Assembly (NCBI RefSeq): GCF_002723835.1
Contig: NZ_BEWG01000007.1
Coordinates: forward strand, 62,001-126,000
Reading direction: 5' to 3'
DNA: 64,000 nucleotides
From: Mycobacterium sp. shizuoka-1
Lineage (GTDB): Bacteria; Actinomycetota; Actinomycetes; Mycobacteriales; Mycobacteriaceae
In this document: positions 18,497-28,163 of the stretch, in pieces
How positions within the stretch are numbered: position 1 is the first letter of the stretch
Layout: every line of letters begins with the position of its first letter
The notes under the pieces: generated by a model
Seen by the model: only the letters and a program-made list of their open reading frames with translations
Database searches by the model: none
What the model was told of the DNA's origin: nothing
Made by a program: the position numbers and the translations under genes

Positions 18497-19395
18497 GCCC
18501 GGCCCGTCAGGACAACTACCCGACTCGGTTGGCCCACGCGGTCGACCCGATCGCGCGCATCGAGCCCGCAGTGTGGGGAACCGATGCCGACGGCCCGCTT
18601 ACCGACAGCGATCTGCGGGCGGTCACGACCGATGGCTACCTGGTACGCCCACAGACGCTGGGGCTCGACTGGCTGGCACCGATAGGCAACGAACTCGATC
18701 GGATAGGTGGTCTTGCGAGCGAGGACGATCCTCGCATCGTCAGAGAGCGAGACGGCACCCTTCGGTCGGTGTTCGAACCGCACGTATTCAGTCACCTGAT
18801 CGCTGAAATCATCAGCCTGGATACGATATTGCCCGTAGCGCGCCAGTTGCTGGGCAGCGACGTCTATCTGCATCAGGCGCGGATCAACGTGATGCCAGGT
18901 TTTCACGGTTCCGGTTTCTACTGGCACTCCGACTTCGAAACGTGGCATGCCGAGGACGGCATGCCTGCGATGCGCGCGGTCTCGTGTTCCATCGCTCTCA
19001 CCGAGAACTTTGCGTACAACGGCGCGCTGATGATCATGCCCGGCTCACACAAGACCTTCTATCCTTGTGTCGGCGCCACCCCGGAGCGAAACTACACGTC
19101 ATCGCTGGTTCGGCAGGAGATCGGGGTGCCTGACCACGACACCCTGACCGCCGCGGCCGGCCGGTACGGCATCGCGCAGATCACCGGTCCGGCCGGGACG
19201 GGCCTGTGGTTCGACTGCAACATCATGCACGGCTCCGGGTCGAATATCACGCCCTACCCGCGGTCCAATATCTTTCTGGTCTTCAACTCGGTTGCCAACA
19301 GGCTGGGCGATCCGTTTGCCGCCCCTGCAGCCCGTCCGGAATACCTCGCGGCACGTAGCGCGCAGCCGTACAGCGTCGCGTCTGCGACTATGTGA
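18493..19395 (+). CDS. ectD: Ectoine 5-hydroxylase EctD
   Basis: This 300-residue Fe(II)/2-oxoglutarate dioxygenase converts ectoine to 5-hydroxyectoine. The iron triad is visible as H145-x-D147 (YWHSDFETWH) and H246 (IMHGSGSN), and the EctD signature lies around FHGSGFYWHSDFETW. ATG 18493 overlaps the ectC stop. The stop codon is immediately followed, with no spacer, by the stop of the convergent ABC-transporter gene. The complete ectABCD set predicts that the organism makes both ectoine and hydroxyectoine. Confidence 0.95.
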   Translation: MSPARQDNYPTRLAHAVDPIARIEPAVWGTDADGPLTDSDLRAVTTDGYLVRPQTLGLDWLAPIGNELDRIGGLASEDDPRIVRERDGTLRSVFEPHVFSHLIAEIISLDTILPVARQLLGSDVYLHQARINVMPGFHGSGFYWHSDFETWHAEDGMPAMRAVSCSIALTENFAYNGALMIMPGSHKTFYPCVGATPERNYTSSLVRQEIGVPDHDTLTAAAGRYGIAQITGPAGTGLWFDCNIMHGSGSNITPYPRSNIFLVFNSVANRLGDPFAAPAARPEYLAARSAQPYSVASATM

Positions 19396-20166
19396 TCACA
19401 GAACCTTCGACAGAAATTCCTGCAGCCGAGCACTTTTCGGGTTGCCGAACACCTCGTCGGGCGAGTCATCCTCCACGATGTTGCCGTCGGCCATGAAGAT
19501 CACTCGCGAGGCCACCTCCCTGGCGAAGCCCATCTCGTGGGTCACCACGACCATCGTCATACCCCCCTCGGCGAGGTCCCGCAGCACCTGCAATACGTCG
19601 CCGACCATCTCCGGATCCAGTGCGCTGGTCGCCTCGTCGAACAGCATGATCGACGGATCCATCGCCAAGGCGCGGGCGATCGCGACGCGCTGCTTCTGGC
19701 CGCCGGACAGCGTCGACGGCTTCACGTGCGCCTTCTCGGCCAGGCCCACCTGCCCGAGGAGTTCCATCGCCTTCTTCTCCGCGGCGGCCTTGTTCATTTT
19801 CTTGGTCACCAGCGGTGCCAGCGTGACGTTCTGCAGCACCGTCATGTGCGGGAAGAGATTGAAGTGCTGGAACACCATGCCGATGTGCTGGCGCACCTTG
19901 TCCAGGTCGACCTTGCGGTCGGTGAGGTCGAACGTGTCGACCACCACCTTGCCCGCCGTGATGTCCTCCAGCTTGTTCAGGCAACGCAAGAACGTGGACT
20001 TACCGGACCCGGACGGCCCGATGACGCAGACCACCTCGCCCTGTTTGATGTCGGTGCTGATGCCGTCCAGGACAACCAACTCGCCGAATGCCTTCTTGAG
20101 CCCCTCGATGTGAATCATGACGGCGCCGGGCTCTGCTGCCGCGGAATCGGGAACCAGACTGGTCAT
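19396..20166 (-). CDS. Polar amino acid ABC transporter, ATP-binding subunit (GlnQ-like)
   Basis: This 256-residue ABC ATPase of the polar amino-acid class has Walker [10 protein letters not shown], signature LSGGQKQR, Walker [13 protein letters not shown] and the switch His in VVTHEMGF. The segment [14 protein letters not shown] is typical of GlnQ/HisP-type proteins. ATG 20166 overlaps the stop of the upstream binding-protein/permease gene (ATGA), so both belong to one operon. Substrate is not determined by sequence; glutamine or glutamate is likely for the family. It ends against ectD. Confidence 0.9.
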   Translation of the reverse strand: MTSLVPDSAAAEPGAVMIHIEGLKKAFGELVVLDGISTDIKQGEVVCVIGPSGSGKSTFLRCLNKLEDITAGKVVVDTFDLTDRKVDLDKVRQHIGMVFQHFNLFPHMTVLQNVTLAPLVTKKMNKAAAEKKAMELLGQVGLAEKAHVKPSTLSGGQKQRVAIARALAMDPSIMLFDEATSALDPEMVGDVLQVLRDLAEGGMTMVVVTHEMGFAREVASRVIFMADGNIVEDDSPDEVFGNPKSARLQEFLSKVL

Positions 20167-21632
20167 TTCACGATCCTCTTCTCCAGGCGATCCGAGAGTT
20201 TGGTCAGCGCCATGATGACCACGAAATAGATGATGCCGATGATCAGCCACATCTCGAACGACTTGTAATTGCCCGCGATGATGATGCGTCCGGTCTGGGT
20301 CAGCTCGGCGATACCGATCACCGACAGGATCGAGGTGTCCTTCAAGGTGATCACGAACTGGTTGATATAGGACGGAATCATCGTCCGGATCGCTTGCGGC
20401 AGAATCACTTTTCGCATCGTCGGCAGGTAGCCGATGCCGAGGCTGCGGGCCGCCTCCATCTGCCCCTTGTCCACCGACTGGATACCGCCGCGCACGATCT
20501 CGGTCATGTAGGCGCCCGCATTGAGCGACAGCGTGATGATGCCCGCTGTCAGCGCACTCATCTGGAAGCCCAGTGCCGAGGGGATGCCGAAGTAGATGAA
20601 GAACGCTTGCACCAGAAGTGGCGTGCCACGGAAGATGTCGACGAACGTCGTGCCGATACCGCGCAGCACGATCGACCGCGACACCCGGAACAGGCCGAAG
20701 ATGACGCCGAGCACCAGTGCGATGGCGATCGAGACGACCGTCAGGATGACGGTCATCTTCAGGCCCTCGAGCAGCAGCGGGTAGGTGCTCTTGATCAGCC
20801 CGAGGTACGAGGTGTCGTTGGTGCTGGCCTTCTCGCTGAGGTAGGTGTTGATGATCTCGTCGTAATGGCCGGACTTCTTCAGATTGTCCAGTCCGGTGTT
20901 GAACTTCTGGAGCAGTTCGGCATTGCGGCCCTTGTTCACCGCAAACCCGTAGCCGGTCGGGTCCTGCTTGGGCCCCACGGTCTTGAACCCACTGCCCTGC
21001 GCGATGTTGTAGAGCAGCACCGGGTAATCCTCGAAAGCAGCCTGCGAGTTGCCGGTCTTGACCTCGTCGAACATCGAGGAGGAGTCGGCGAACGAGACCA
21101 CCTGGAAGCCGTACTTGTCCTTGATGGAGTCGGCGAAGGTCGCACCCTGGGTGCCGTTCTTGACCGCCACACGCTTACCGCGCAGGTCGTCGTAGGACTT
21201 GATGTCGTTGTTGGTCTTCAGGACCGCCATCTGAATGCCGGACTCGAAGTACGGTTCGGAGAAGTCGAATACCTGCTTGCGCTTGTCCGTGATCGACATG
21301 CCGGCGATCACGCCGTCGACCTGGTTGGCCTGCACAGCCTGCAGAGCGGCGTCGAAGCCCAGCGGTTTGATGTCGACGGTGAACTTCTGGTCTTCTGCGA
21401 TCGCACGGATGAGATCCATGTCGATGCCGACGAAATTGCCCTTGCTGTCTTGGAATTCGAACGGAGCAAAGGTGGTGTCGGTGGCGATCACATAGTTCTC
21501 GCCGTCGGCCGAGGCTCGGGCGGGGGAGAGTAATCCGGCCGCGAACACCGTGACGAGTGCGGCCAACACCAGTGCGGCGCCTGCCCGGCCGCTACCTCGT
21601 CGAGACATCTGCCGTAACCATCTCGTCGGCAT
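20163..21632 (-). CDS. Fused amino acid-binding protein and permease of an ABC transporter
   Basis: The 489-residue protein starts at ATG 21632 behind GGGAGGGG. A signal segment (residues 15-42) leads to a type-3 solute-binding domain (about 45-270: [36 protein letters not shown]). A membrane permease domain with about five helices follows (about 280-489), carrying the EAA loop [22 protein letters not shown]. Binding protein and permease are separate genes in E. coli GlnHPQ, but such fusions are known. With the coupled ATPase it forms a complete importer. Glutamate supply to the adjacent ectoine pathway is possible but speculative. Confidence 0.9.
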   Translation of the reverse strand: MPTRWLRQMSRRGSGRAGAALVLAALVTVFAAGLLSPARASADGENYVIATDTTFAPFEFQDSKGNFVGIDMDLIRAIAEDQKFTVDIKPLGFDAALQAVQANQVDGVIAGMSITDKRKQVFDFSEPYFESGIQMAVLKTNNDIKSYDDLRGKRVAVKNGTQGATFADSIKDKYGFQVVSFADSSSMFDEVKTGNSQAAFEDYPVLLYNIAQGSGFKTVGPKQDPTGYGFAVNKGRNAELLQKFNTGLDNLKKSGHYDEIINTYLSEKASTNDTSYLGLIKSTYPLLLEGLKMTVILTVVSIAIALVLGVIFGLFRVSRSIVLRGIGTTFVDIFRGTPLLVQAFFIYFGIPSALGFQMSALTAGIITLSLNAGAYMTEIVRGGIQSVDKGQMEAARSLGIGYLPTMRKVILPQAIRTMIPSYINQFVITLKDTSILSVIGIAELTQTGRIIIAGNYKSFEMWLIIGIIYFVVIMALTKLSDRLEKRIVK

Positions 21633-21786
21633 GCGTTCCCCTCCCATTTCCGGATTGTGGGCGTGGGGTTCACGCTAATGCCACGGCTTGCTGCGTGCTC
21701 GGGTAACCGCAATTCCCTGGCGCCGCGACCGGATCTGGGTCAGGCTGAGGCCCTCCATCTACGACCCATCTACGACGAGGAGTGCC

Positions 21787-22233
21787 ATGACCGTTCGAGC
21801 GTCGATCGTCGCGGGCATCGCTGTCGCGGTCTGCGCGGTGCTGCCCACCGGGCAGGCCGCCGCGACCCCTCCCGAGGGCGATGCCGTGCGCACCGACATC
21901 GCCAAGGGCACCACCGAGACGCCGGTGTCGATCAACACCGACGGCCCCACGACGCTGATCGTCCAGAGCCTGGTCCTGCCTCCCGGCGCGGCCAGTGGCT
22001 GGCACACCCATCCAGGTACCGAACTATCGGTGATCACCGGCGGTTCGGTGGAGTTGCAGACGGCGACAGCGTGCGACCCCGTGACGTATGCCGCCGGGCA
22101 GGCGGTGTCCATTCCCGCCGGGGTGCCACACCGGGTGGCCAACGAGTCGGGATCGCAGGCGCAGGTCGTGCTCACCTACACCATCGGTGTCGACGCGCCC
22201 GTTCGCGGCGATGCTCCCGACCCGTGCGCCTAG
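21787..22233 (+). CDS. Exported cupin-domain protein
   Basis: The product is 148 residues, starting at ATG 21787 behind GAGGAG. A signal peptide ends near residue 26 (QAAA). The rest is a single cupin barrel: box 1 includes GWHTHPGTELSVITGGSVEL and box 2 PAGVPHRVAN, giving two His, one Glu and a third His for a metal site. C-terminal Cys residues may form a disulfide. Exported cupins of this type are common in mycobacteria without a known reaction. It is divergent from the amino-acid transporter. Confidence 0.8.
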   Translation: MTVRASIVAGIAVAVCAVLPTGQAAATPPEGDAVRTDIAKGTTETPVSINTDGPTTLIVQSLVLPPGAASGWHTHPGTELSVITGGSVELQTATACDPVTYAAGQAVSIPAGVPHRVANESGSQAQVVLTYTIGVDAPVRGDAPDPCA

Positions 22234-22292
22234 TAGGCAGACGCTGTTCCGCAACGGTTTTCGCACGCCAGGAATCGTCCGCGGCGCTGGTC

Positions 22293-22964
22293 TCAGCCCT
22301 GCTCCACGGTGTTGTCGAAGCCGGACTTGGAGATCTCCGGCGCGCCATCGCGGTAGGTGACCTTGTTCTCGATCCCGGACACGTCGATGGCATCGGCCGC
22401 GTCGACGGTCACCAGGTTGTTCATCCCGGACACGGTGACGCGGGTGCAGTGCCCGGTGATCACCACCGTGTTCTCCACGCCGCTCACGGTGACGACCCCG
22501 TCGTTACAGGCGATCCTGCGGTTCTGGTCGACCCCGGCCACGCTGAGATTGCCGCCGGGCGGCGGGGTCGCCACGGTGGCCGCCGAGGTCGACGGGGCGG
22601 GCACCGGTGCAACCGGGGTGCCGCGACTCGGCCGACTGGTAATGGTGGTGAATGTGCCGCCGCCGCCTGAGATCGTCGGGGTGCCGGGTCGGTTGACGGC
22701 GAACAACGACGTAGCCAGGATTGCGCCGCCCCCGATGATGAGCCCAACGACCATCAGCGCCAGCACAATCCAGCCGATGCGCAGGCCAGACGATGGCGGC
22801 GGCACCGACAGCGGGGGCATCGGCGGGCCGTAATAGCCGGGCGGCGGCGGTGGTGGCCAGCCGCCTGGCGGTCCGGCAGTTCCCAGCTCGCTGGTCTGGG
22901 CCTGGTCGGTCAGGGGACGCTCGAGTTCCTGGATGCGTTTTTCGGGATCGTCGTCTGGATTCAT
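22293..22964 (-). CDS. Membrane-anchored DUF3060 protein
   Basis: The 223-residue protein has a charged N-terminus, a proline-rich segment (PPPPPPGYYGPP near 36-50), one transmembrane helix (about 62-88) and a Ser/Thr/Pro linker. The C-terminal 80 residues are a DUF3060 domain of short beta repeats (VSGVENTVVITGHC, VSGMNNLVTV, VSGIENKVTY). DUF3060 is found in mycobacterial exported proteins and has no known function. The topology puts the domain outside the cytoplasm. It does not share an operon with its neighbours. Confidence 0.8.
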   Translation of the reverse strand: MNPDDDPEKRIQELERPLTDQAQTSELGTAGPPGGWPPPPPPGYYGPPMPPLSVPPPSSGLRIGWIVLALMVVGLIIGGGAILATSLFAVNRPGTPTISGGGGTFTTITSRPSRGTPVAPVPAPSTSAATVATPPPGGNLSVAGVDQNRRIACNDGVVTVSGVENTVVITGHCTRVTVSGMNNLVTVDAADAIDVSGIENKVTYRDGAPEISKSGFDNTVEQG

Positions 22965-23200
22965 CGGCTCGCGCTCCTCGATCGGTCGTCGATCAGACTA
23001 GGGCGCGCAGCCGGCCGGCCGGGCTCGATGGCCGAACTTCCCGACGGGCCTGACCCGGTGTGGGCGCACCCGGCGGGCGTCCTCAGACGGTTTCGCAACA
23101 TCGAGTCGGGATCGCGGCCCTTGATCGTCGCATTTCGACCCGCCGGTCCTGGGAGTCGCGGTATACCGTCCACTCGGTGACATCCAGTGGCGGAGGGTTG

Positions 23201-24460
23201 ATGACGGACGTAACGGCCGAGCGCGCGCCGCGCCGTGCCTACCGCGTGCTGCTGACCCAGGGCACGCTGTACACCACCGGCACCCAGCTGGCCAACGTGT
23301 CCGTGGTGCTGCCGTTCATCTGCGCCCAGGAGGGCTACTACTGGGCTGCCGGTCTGCTCTACCCCGCTTACTGCATCGGCGTCGTCGGCGGAAACTCGCT
23401 GTCGCCGTATGTCCTTGCGCGGGCGCGACAGCTCAAGCACCTCGTGATCGCGGCCACCACGCTGCTGATGGCCGCGCTGGTGGTGGTCAGTGCCTTCTCG
23501 GCGTGGACCCGATTGTTTGTCGCGGGCATCTTCATGGCGGTGTCGCTCGCCACCGGTGTGGTGTCGGGTATCTCCAAAGTCGCGTTCTCCGAGGTGGTTT
23601 CGAGCAAGCTGGAGGACCGGCGTCGCAGTGATCTGGTGCTGACCCAAGGTGCTATCGGGGCCGTCCTCGCGATCGGGACGACCTTGGTGTTGCTGCCGTT
23701 CCTGGCCCAGCGCGACCCGGCGAACAGTCGCCTCGATCTGCTCTGGCTCGGCTCGTCCGGACTGCTCGCGGCGGCGATCGCGGCGGTGTTCATCGGTCCG
23801 GTGCAGGCTTCGGAGTCCCGCCGGGTGACCTTCGCGGAGACCTACCGCGACGGTGTACGCGCGGCGAGATCCGAATCGTGGTTCCGCCGCTACGTGGTGA
23901 TTCAGCTGTTGTTCGTCCCGGTCAGCCTGGGCACCTCGTTCTTCAGCATCCACGCGTCGGTGAACCACAGCGACACCGCGGGCAGCCTGCACGTGCTGGT
24001 GATCTCGTCGAGCATCGGCATGGTGGCCGGCTCGCTGTTCTGGCGCTTCGTCAATCGCACGCTGGGGGTGCGCGGGATGCTGATCAATTCCGCACTGCTG
24101 GGCACCGCGGCCGCCGCCATCTGCGTGGTGATGGAGTACCGCGACGACCTGAATCACGTCTGGATCTACGGCATCGTGTTCATCCTGGCGACGATGGCCT
24201 ACCAGGCCATCTTCAGCGCCGGGCTGGCCTGGGTCGGTGCCTTCGCCGCCGAGCAGCACCGCGGCACCCTGCTGGGCTTCGGGTCACTGGTGATCGCCGT
24301 GGAGTCCTCGCTGCTCGGTGCGGCGCTGGGCGCGGTCGCCCAGAACGCGGCGGTGGTGGGCCCGATCTTGACGCTGCTGGGGCTCAACGTGGTCGCCGGG
24401 CTGGCGGCGGTGTGGGTTGCGCCGTCGATGCACCAGTTGGAATCAACGGGGGAGCAGTAG
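23201..24460 (+). CDS. MFS-type transporter
   Basis: The 419-residue protein starts at ATG 23201, behind GGAGGG. It has 11-12 predicted membrane segments in two halves, split by a charged loop near residues 200-225, as in major-facilitator proteins. No substrate-specific motif stands out. It overlaps the convergent TetR gene by 18 bp. The TetR operator faces the oxygenase gene on the other side, so a link between transporter and TetR is not established. Confidence 0.75.
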   Translation: MTDVTAERAPRRAYRVLLTQGTLYTTGTQLANVSVVLPFICAQEGYYWAAGLLYPAYCIGVVGGNSLSPYVLARARQLKHLVIAATTLLMAALVVVSAFSAWTRLFVAGIFMAVSLATGVVSGISKVAFSEVVSSKLEDRRRSDLVLTQGAIGAVLAIGTTLVLLPFLAQRDPANSRLDLLWLGSSGLLAAAIAAVFIGPVQASESRRVTFAETYRDGVRAARSESWFRRYVVIQLLFVPVSLGTSFFSIHASVNHSDTAGSLHVLVISSSIGMVAGSLFWRFVNRTLGVRGMLINSALLGTAAAAICVVMEYRDDLNHVWIYGIVFILATMAYQAIFSAGLAWVGAFAAEQHRGTLLGFGSLVIAVESSLLGAALGAVAQNAAVVGPILTLLGLNVVAGLAAVWVAPSMHQLESTGEQ

Positions 24461-25039
24461 CCGAACCGCATGGGCGACGACGGCATCGACATCGTCGCCG
24501 AGCGTGCCGGCCAGCCACTGCTGCGCCAGTTCTGCCATCGCCCCGGCGTACATCGCGGCACCCACTTCGGTTGCCACCCGATCTGATTCGGGTGCGGTGC
24601 GCATCTGTTGGTCGAGCACGAGCTCACGGACGTGGTCCTGGGCGACGGCGCGGCGCGCGGCCAGGACCGGGTTGGTGCGGGCCTCGGTGAACAGGATCTT
24701 GCCGCGACGCGGATCGGCCGCACTGAAGTCCAGAACGGCCCGGATGCCCGCCCGCAGCCGCGAGCGCTCGTCGGAGGAACCGGCCATCGCTGCGGTCAGG
24801 ACGGTGCCCAGTTCACCGGCCACCTCGTCGTAGACCGCGCCCAGGAGCGCGTCGGTGTCGGCGAAACTCTCGTAGAAGTAGCGGGTGTTCAATTCCGCCG
24901 CTCGGCACACCGACCGCACCGACACGGCCGCCTCCCCGCCGTCGCCGAATAGCCCGAAGGCGGCGCGGACCAGCAGCGTTCGCCGCTCGGCCTGACGATC
25001 GGCGGGGGACACCCCGGCCCACCGGGTGGCACTCGGCAT
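24443..25039 (-). CDS. TetR-family regulator, likely controls the adjacent MpaB gene
   Basis: The 198-residue protein has an N-terminal TetR helix-turn-helix (about residues 25-70: VSVRSVCRAAELNTRYFYESFADTDALLGAVYD, split across two helices) and a variable ligand domain. It is divergent from the MpaB-like gene, with a 22-bp palindrome at 25080-25101 between the two starts, so it probably represses both. The ligand is unknown. Its 3' end overlaps the MFS gene. Confidence 0.85.
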   Translation of the reverse strand: MPSATRWAGVSPADRQAERRTLLVRAAFGLFGDGGEAAVSVRSVCRAAELNTRYFYESFADTDALLGAVYDEVAGELGTVLTAAMAGSSDERSRLRAGIRAVLDFSAADPRRGKILFTEARTNPVLAARRAVAQDHVRELVLDQQMRTAPESDRVATEVGAAMYAGAMAELAQQWLAGTLGDDVDAVVAHAVRLLLPR

Positions 25040-25079
25040 TGGCCGAGGATATACCGCCGTGACGCGGGCGCCATGCTAG

Positions 25080-25101
25080 TTTGGTCACGTGCGTAACCAA
25101 A
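25080..25101. promoter_or_regulatory. Palindromic operator between TetR and MpaB genes
   Basis: The outer arms TTTGGT and ACCAAA flank an imperfectly symmetric CACGTGCGTA centre, giving a 22-bp site. It lies 40 bp upstream of the TetR ATG and 32 bp upstream of the MpaB ATG, a position usual for a shared TetR operator. Confidence 0.65.
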
Positions 25102-25133
25102 ATGACGCACGTCGGTGAAAGGAGCCAGCCGAG

Positions 25134-26138
25134 ATGAAACTGCTGCTGCCACACCAACTTCTCGAGCGCAAGGTGCGATCCGAGTTCGACAAGAACATCC
25201 GCAGCCAGTTCTTTCGCGGCCTTGTGTTCGCCGGCCCCGAGGGCGACCCGGGGTGGTTCGGGCCCGGCAGCGCCGTCTGGCACGTGCACTCGCACACCTC
25301 GGCGCTGATCTTCGGGTTGCAGTGCGCGGCCTTCATCGAGCGGTTCGATCCCAGCATCTTCTGGATGGGCTCCGACCATTCCCGGGTGGTGGAACACGAC
25401 GAGGACGGCAATCCGACCGGACGGCTGGACCTGAAGGGCTCTGGTGTGCGGCTGGCGCACTCGGTGGCCTTCTTCATCGGCACCGCCTACGGGTCCACCG
25501 AGACCGCCGAGCGGGTGGCCCAGACGGTGCGGGCCATGCACCACACCATCAAGGGAGTCCGGCCCGACGGGCTGCCCTATGACGCCGACGACCCGGAGTG
25601 GTTGCGCTGGAACTACGCCACCGTCGTGTGGGGCATCGCGACCGCACACGAGCTCTATCACCCCGCTCCGCTGCGCGACATCGATCGCTATTACGGCGAG
25701 TTCGTGCGGGTAGGGCACGCCCTGGGGGGAACGGACCTACCTGCGACGAAGGCCGAGACGGCCGAGTGCCTGCGCTCGTACCTGCCGAAGCTGGCCCTGA
25801 CCCATGGTGCCGCGATGTTCACCGGGCCCAACCTGCTGGGCAATCCCGACGTGCCGCAGGAGGCCAAGTTCTTCGACTGGGCGATCCGCGACTGCATGCC
25901 CGACTGGGCCGCGCAGATGCTCGGCCATCGCCCGCCCCATCCGATCGAGCGGGCCGCGCGACGGGCGGCCACCTGGGCGGCGATCAACGGTGCGTATGCG
26001 GCGATGGGCCCCTTGCCGGAGTTCAAGCAGGCCCAGCGGCGGGTCGCCAACGGCACCACCGTCGCCCACACCGAACCCGGCTACGTGCTGGGCAGCGATC
26101 CGATCCGGAGTCGTGACGCCGTCGAGCAGATGGTGTGA
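25134..26138 (+). CDS. MpaB/DUF2236-family oxygenase-like protein
   Basis: The 334-residue protein belongs to the DUF2236 family, which includes fungal MpaB and the bacterial latex-clearing protein Lcp (heme-dependent oxygenases). Supporting segments are GPGSAVWHVHSHTSALIFG, RTVRAMHHTIKG-like VRAMHHTIKGVRPDG, and WNYATVVWGIATAHELY. Family members use conserved His/Arg residues around heme b. There is no signal peptide. ATG 25134 follows AAAGGAG. Mycobacteria have many paralogues, mostly uncharacterised; the divergent TetR gene suggests induction by a hydrophobic compound (inference). Confidence 0.8.
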   Translation: MKLLLPHQLLERKVRSEFDKNIRSQFFRGLVFAGPEGDPGWFGPGSAVWHVHSHTSALIFGLQCAAFIERFDPSIFWMGSDHSRVVEHDEDGNPTGRLDLKGSGVRLAHSVAFFIGTAYGSTETAERVAQTVRAMHHTIKGVRPDGLPYDADDPEWLRWNYATVVWGIATAHELYHPAPLRDIDRYYGEFVRVGHALGGTDLPATKAETAECLRSYLPKLALTHGAAMFTGPNLLGNPDVPQEAKFFDWAIRDCMPDWAAQMLGHRPPHPIERAARRAATWAAINGAYAAMGPLPEFKQAQRRVANGTTVAHTEPGYVLGSDPIRSRDAVEQMV

Positions 26139-26617
26139 TCCGCGCCACTGGCGAATTGTCGAGATCGGCTCGCTAGCCGTGCCGAACAGCGAACTTGATG
26201 GCGAGCGGGATTGTCGCGTCATCGGAACGGGCCCTGACCGCGCAATAAAATAAGGAAATTCCTTAGGAATTTAGACGCGACTGGGGCATTGTGATTTCGG
26301 CCTCTTTTGCCCGTGGCGAGGTAAGAAAATCTAAGCGCATCGCGCGTTCGCGCGGTTGATTCGTGATCTTGAATTTCGCTGAATGTGCACGTCATTCGGG
26401 GTTTGTCGGCGCCGGGCATGCAATTGCAACGAAATGATAACGGTCATCACCTTAGGGCTTGCTGAGATCTTTGAGGTGCTTGGGAATTGGGTTGCTGAAA
26501 GCCACAAATTCCCGGTGAATTCTCTCGCTACACTCGACGCAGGCTGTTACCGCCAGGTAACACACAACGACTCAAGACAAAGCTCGGCCGGACCTCGGCC
26601 GACGGAGGTACGAGATC
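26139..26617. other. AT-rich intergenic region upstream of the YVTN-propeller gene
   Basis: These 479 bases are much richer in A and T than the flanks and hold no convincing gene. Two inverted repeats stand out: ATTCCTTAGGAAT near 26259-26271, and GTTACCGCCAGGTAAC at 26546-26561, about 56 bp before the next ATG. This is probably a regulated promoter region with a long leader. Confidence 0.5.
26546..26561. promoter_or_regulatory. Inverted repeat upstream of YVTN-propeller gene
   Basis: GTTACC and GGTAAC are perfect 6-bp arms around GCCA. The position, 56 bp upstream of ATG 26618, fits an operator. The binding protein is unknown. Confidence 0.4.
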
Positions 26618-27757
26618 ATGGCAAACACAACGGGAGTGACGGAAGTGTCTCAAGGCACCGGTGTTGCGGTGGCCGAACGAGTCGCCCCTGCGCACCCGCT
26701 GTGGCTGTCGTCGCTGCCCTCGATCCGACGCACCCCGATCGGCGACCTGCTTCCGCAGTTGCTGGACGGCGCCGAACTGGAGCCGCTGACCGAGCCGATC
26801 GCTGCCCCCGTCGTGACGATCGCCAGCACCCTGGCCACCGGGCACGGGCCGGTCAGTGACATGGCCGTCAGCCCCGACGGCCGGTTCTTGGTCACCGCCC
26901 ATTATGGCGCCGACGTGGTGTGCGTCATCGACGCGGCGACCCTGTCGGTGACCGCCACCGTCGACGGCCTGAGCGAGCCGTACGCCGCCGTCGTCGTCAA
27001 GGACCGCGCGTACGTCAGCGCGGCCTCCAACGAGCTGGACGCCGTCGTGGCCGTCGACACCCGCACCGCGGTGCCGTTGGCCGCCAAGACCTTTGAGTTG
27101 ACCGCCGGCGGACTGGCGGTCAGCCCGGCCGCCGACGTGCTCTATGTGGCGCGGACCGGTGACGAAGTCGTCGACATCGCCGCCGTCGACATCGAGACCG
27201 GTGAGGTAACCGCCATCGCGATCCCGGCCGCGCCGGGAACCTCGGTCGAGGCGCTGCGCATCAGCGCCGACGGCAATCGCTTGTTCGCCGCGCTGACCAC
27301 GCCGACCGGCGGCATGCTGGCGATCATCGACCCCAACGGCCGTGCGGTCGCGCAACTCGTGCCGGTCGCCGGCTCCATCGGGGATGTCGCGGTAATGCCC
27401 AACGGCCGCACAGTGTTTGCCACCGGAACCGATGTCGAGTCCGGCGGCGCCATCCACGTCATCGACGTGATCGGAGCTCGGGTCACCGACACCATCGAGA
27501 TGGGCGGCGTGCCCACCGGGGTTGTGCTCGGCCGCGGCGGCAAGTGCGCCTACATCGTGGACCGCAACGAGATCGCCGTGCTGTGTACCGCCACCACCGA
27601 GATCGTCGACAGCTTCGTGATCGGGCCCCAGTTGTCCTGCCTGGCCGCCGACCCGGTGCGTCAACGGCTGTACGCGGCCGACTTCGCCGGGGTGATCACC
27701 GCGCTGCGTCTGCAGCCCGCGACGCAGCGTGCGCCGTTGGCCGCCGCGGCATCCTGA
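26618..27757 (+). CDS. YncE-like YVTN/lactonase-type beta-propeller protein
   Basis: The 379-residue protein starts at ATG 26618 behind GGAGGTACGAG. From about residue 70 it consists of seven or so blades with the YVTN-type signature (MAVSPDGRFLVTAHYGADVVCVID; LRISADGNRLFAAL; VAVMPNGRTVFATGTD). No signal peptide is evident, unlike E. coli YncE; the first 60 residues are Ala/Val/Pro-rich and unassigned. Propellers of this type bind ligands or proteins rather than having a fixed reaction. The long AT-rich upstream region suggests regulation. Confidence 0.75.
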   Translation: MANTTGVTEVSQGTGVAVAERVAPAHPLWLSSLPSIRRTPIGDLLPQLLDGAELEPLTEPIAAPVVTIASTLATGHGPVSDMAVSPDGRFLVTAHYGADVVCVIDAATLSVTATVDGLSEPYAAVVVKDRAYVSAASNELDAVVAVDTRTAVPLAAKTFELTAGGLAVSPAADVLYVARTGDEVVDIAAVDIETGEVTAIAIPAAPGTSVEALRISADGNRLFAALTTPTGGMLAIIDPNGRAVAQLVPVAGSIGDVAVMPNGRTVFATGTDVESGGAIHVIDVIGARVTDTIEMGGVPTGVVLGRGGKCAYIVDRNEIAVLCTATTEIVDSFVIGPQLSCLAADPVRQRLYAADFAGVITALRLQPATQRAPLAAAAS

Positions 27758-27776
27758 CGCCTGCCACGATGGAGTC

Positions 27777-28163
27777 ATGGGGATGACTCCGCGCCAGCGC
27801 ATCGTCAACGCCGTCCAGCGCTACGTCGCCAATCCGGTGATGCGTGCTGTCCCGGCTCAGACCCTGCTGGAGACCACCGGCCGTACATCCGGCCTGCCCC
27901 GTCACACCCCGATCGGTGGCCTGCTGGACGGCAGTGAATTCTGGCTGGTCTCGGAATTCGGAGACCGATCGCAGTACGTCCGCAACATCGCGGCCAACCC
28001 GCGGGTGCGGGTGCGGGTCCGGGGACGCTGGCACAGCGGAACGGCCACCCTGCTCCCCGAGGACGACGCGCAGGCCAGGCTGGCGCAACTTCCCCGGATG
28101 AACAGTGCTGCGGTGCGTGCGATGGGCGACAACCTGCTCACCATCCGCGTCGACCTGGACTAG
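27777..28163 (+). CDS. DDN-family (F420-type) nitroreductase-like protein
   Basis: The 128-residue protein matches the deazaflavin-dependent nitroreductase (Ddn) family: LLETTGRTSGLPRHTPI is the cofactor-phosphate loop, and EFGDRSQYVRNIAANPRVRVRV completes the split-barrel core. Such proteins use reduced coenzyme F420 to reduce quinones or xenobiotics. The N-terminal region before residue 25 is short. ATG 27777 and ATG 27783 are both possible. Its stop shares CTAG with the stop of the convergent gene. Confidence 0.8.
   Translation: MGMTPRQRIVNAVQRYVANPVMRAVPAQTLLETTGRTSGLPRHTPIGGLLDGSEFWLVSEFGDRSQYVRNIAANPRVRVRVRGRWHSGTATLLPEDDAQARLAQLPRMNSAAVRAMGDNLLTIRVDLD

Noticed and set aside
20163-21632. 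Binding protein-permease fusion as a frameshift artefact
   Set aside because: Both domains lie in one uninterrupted frame and this fusion type is known.
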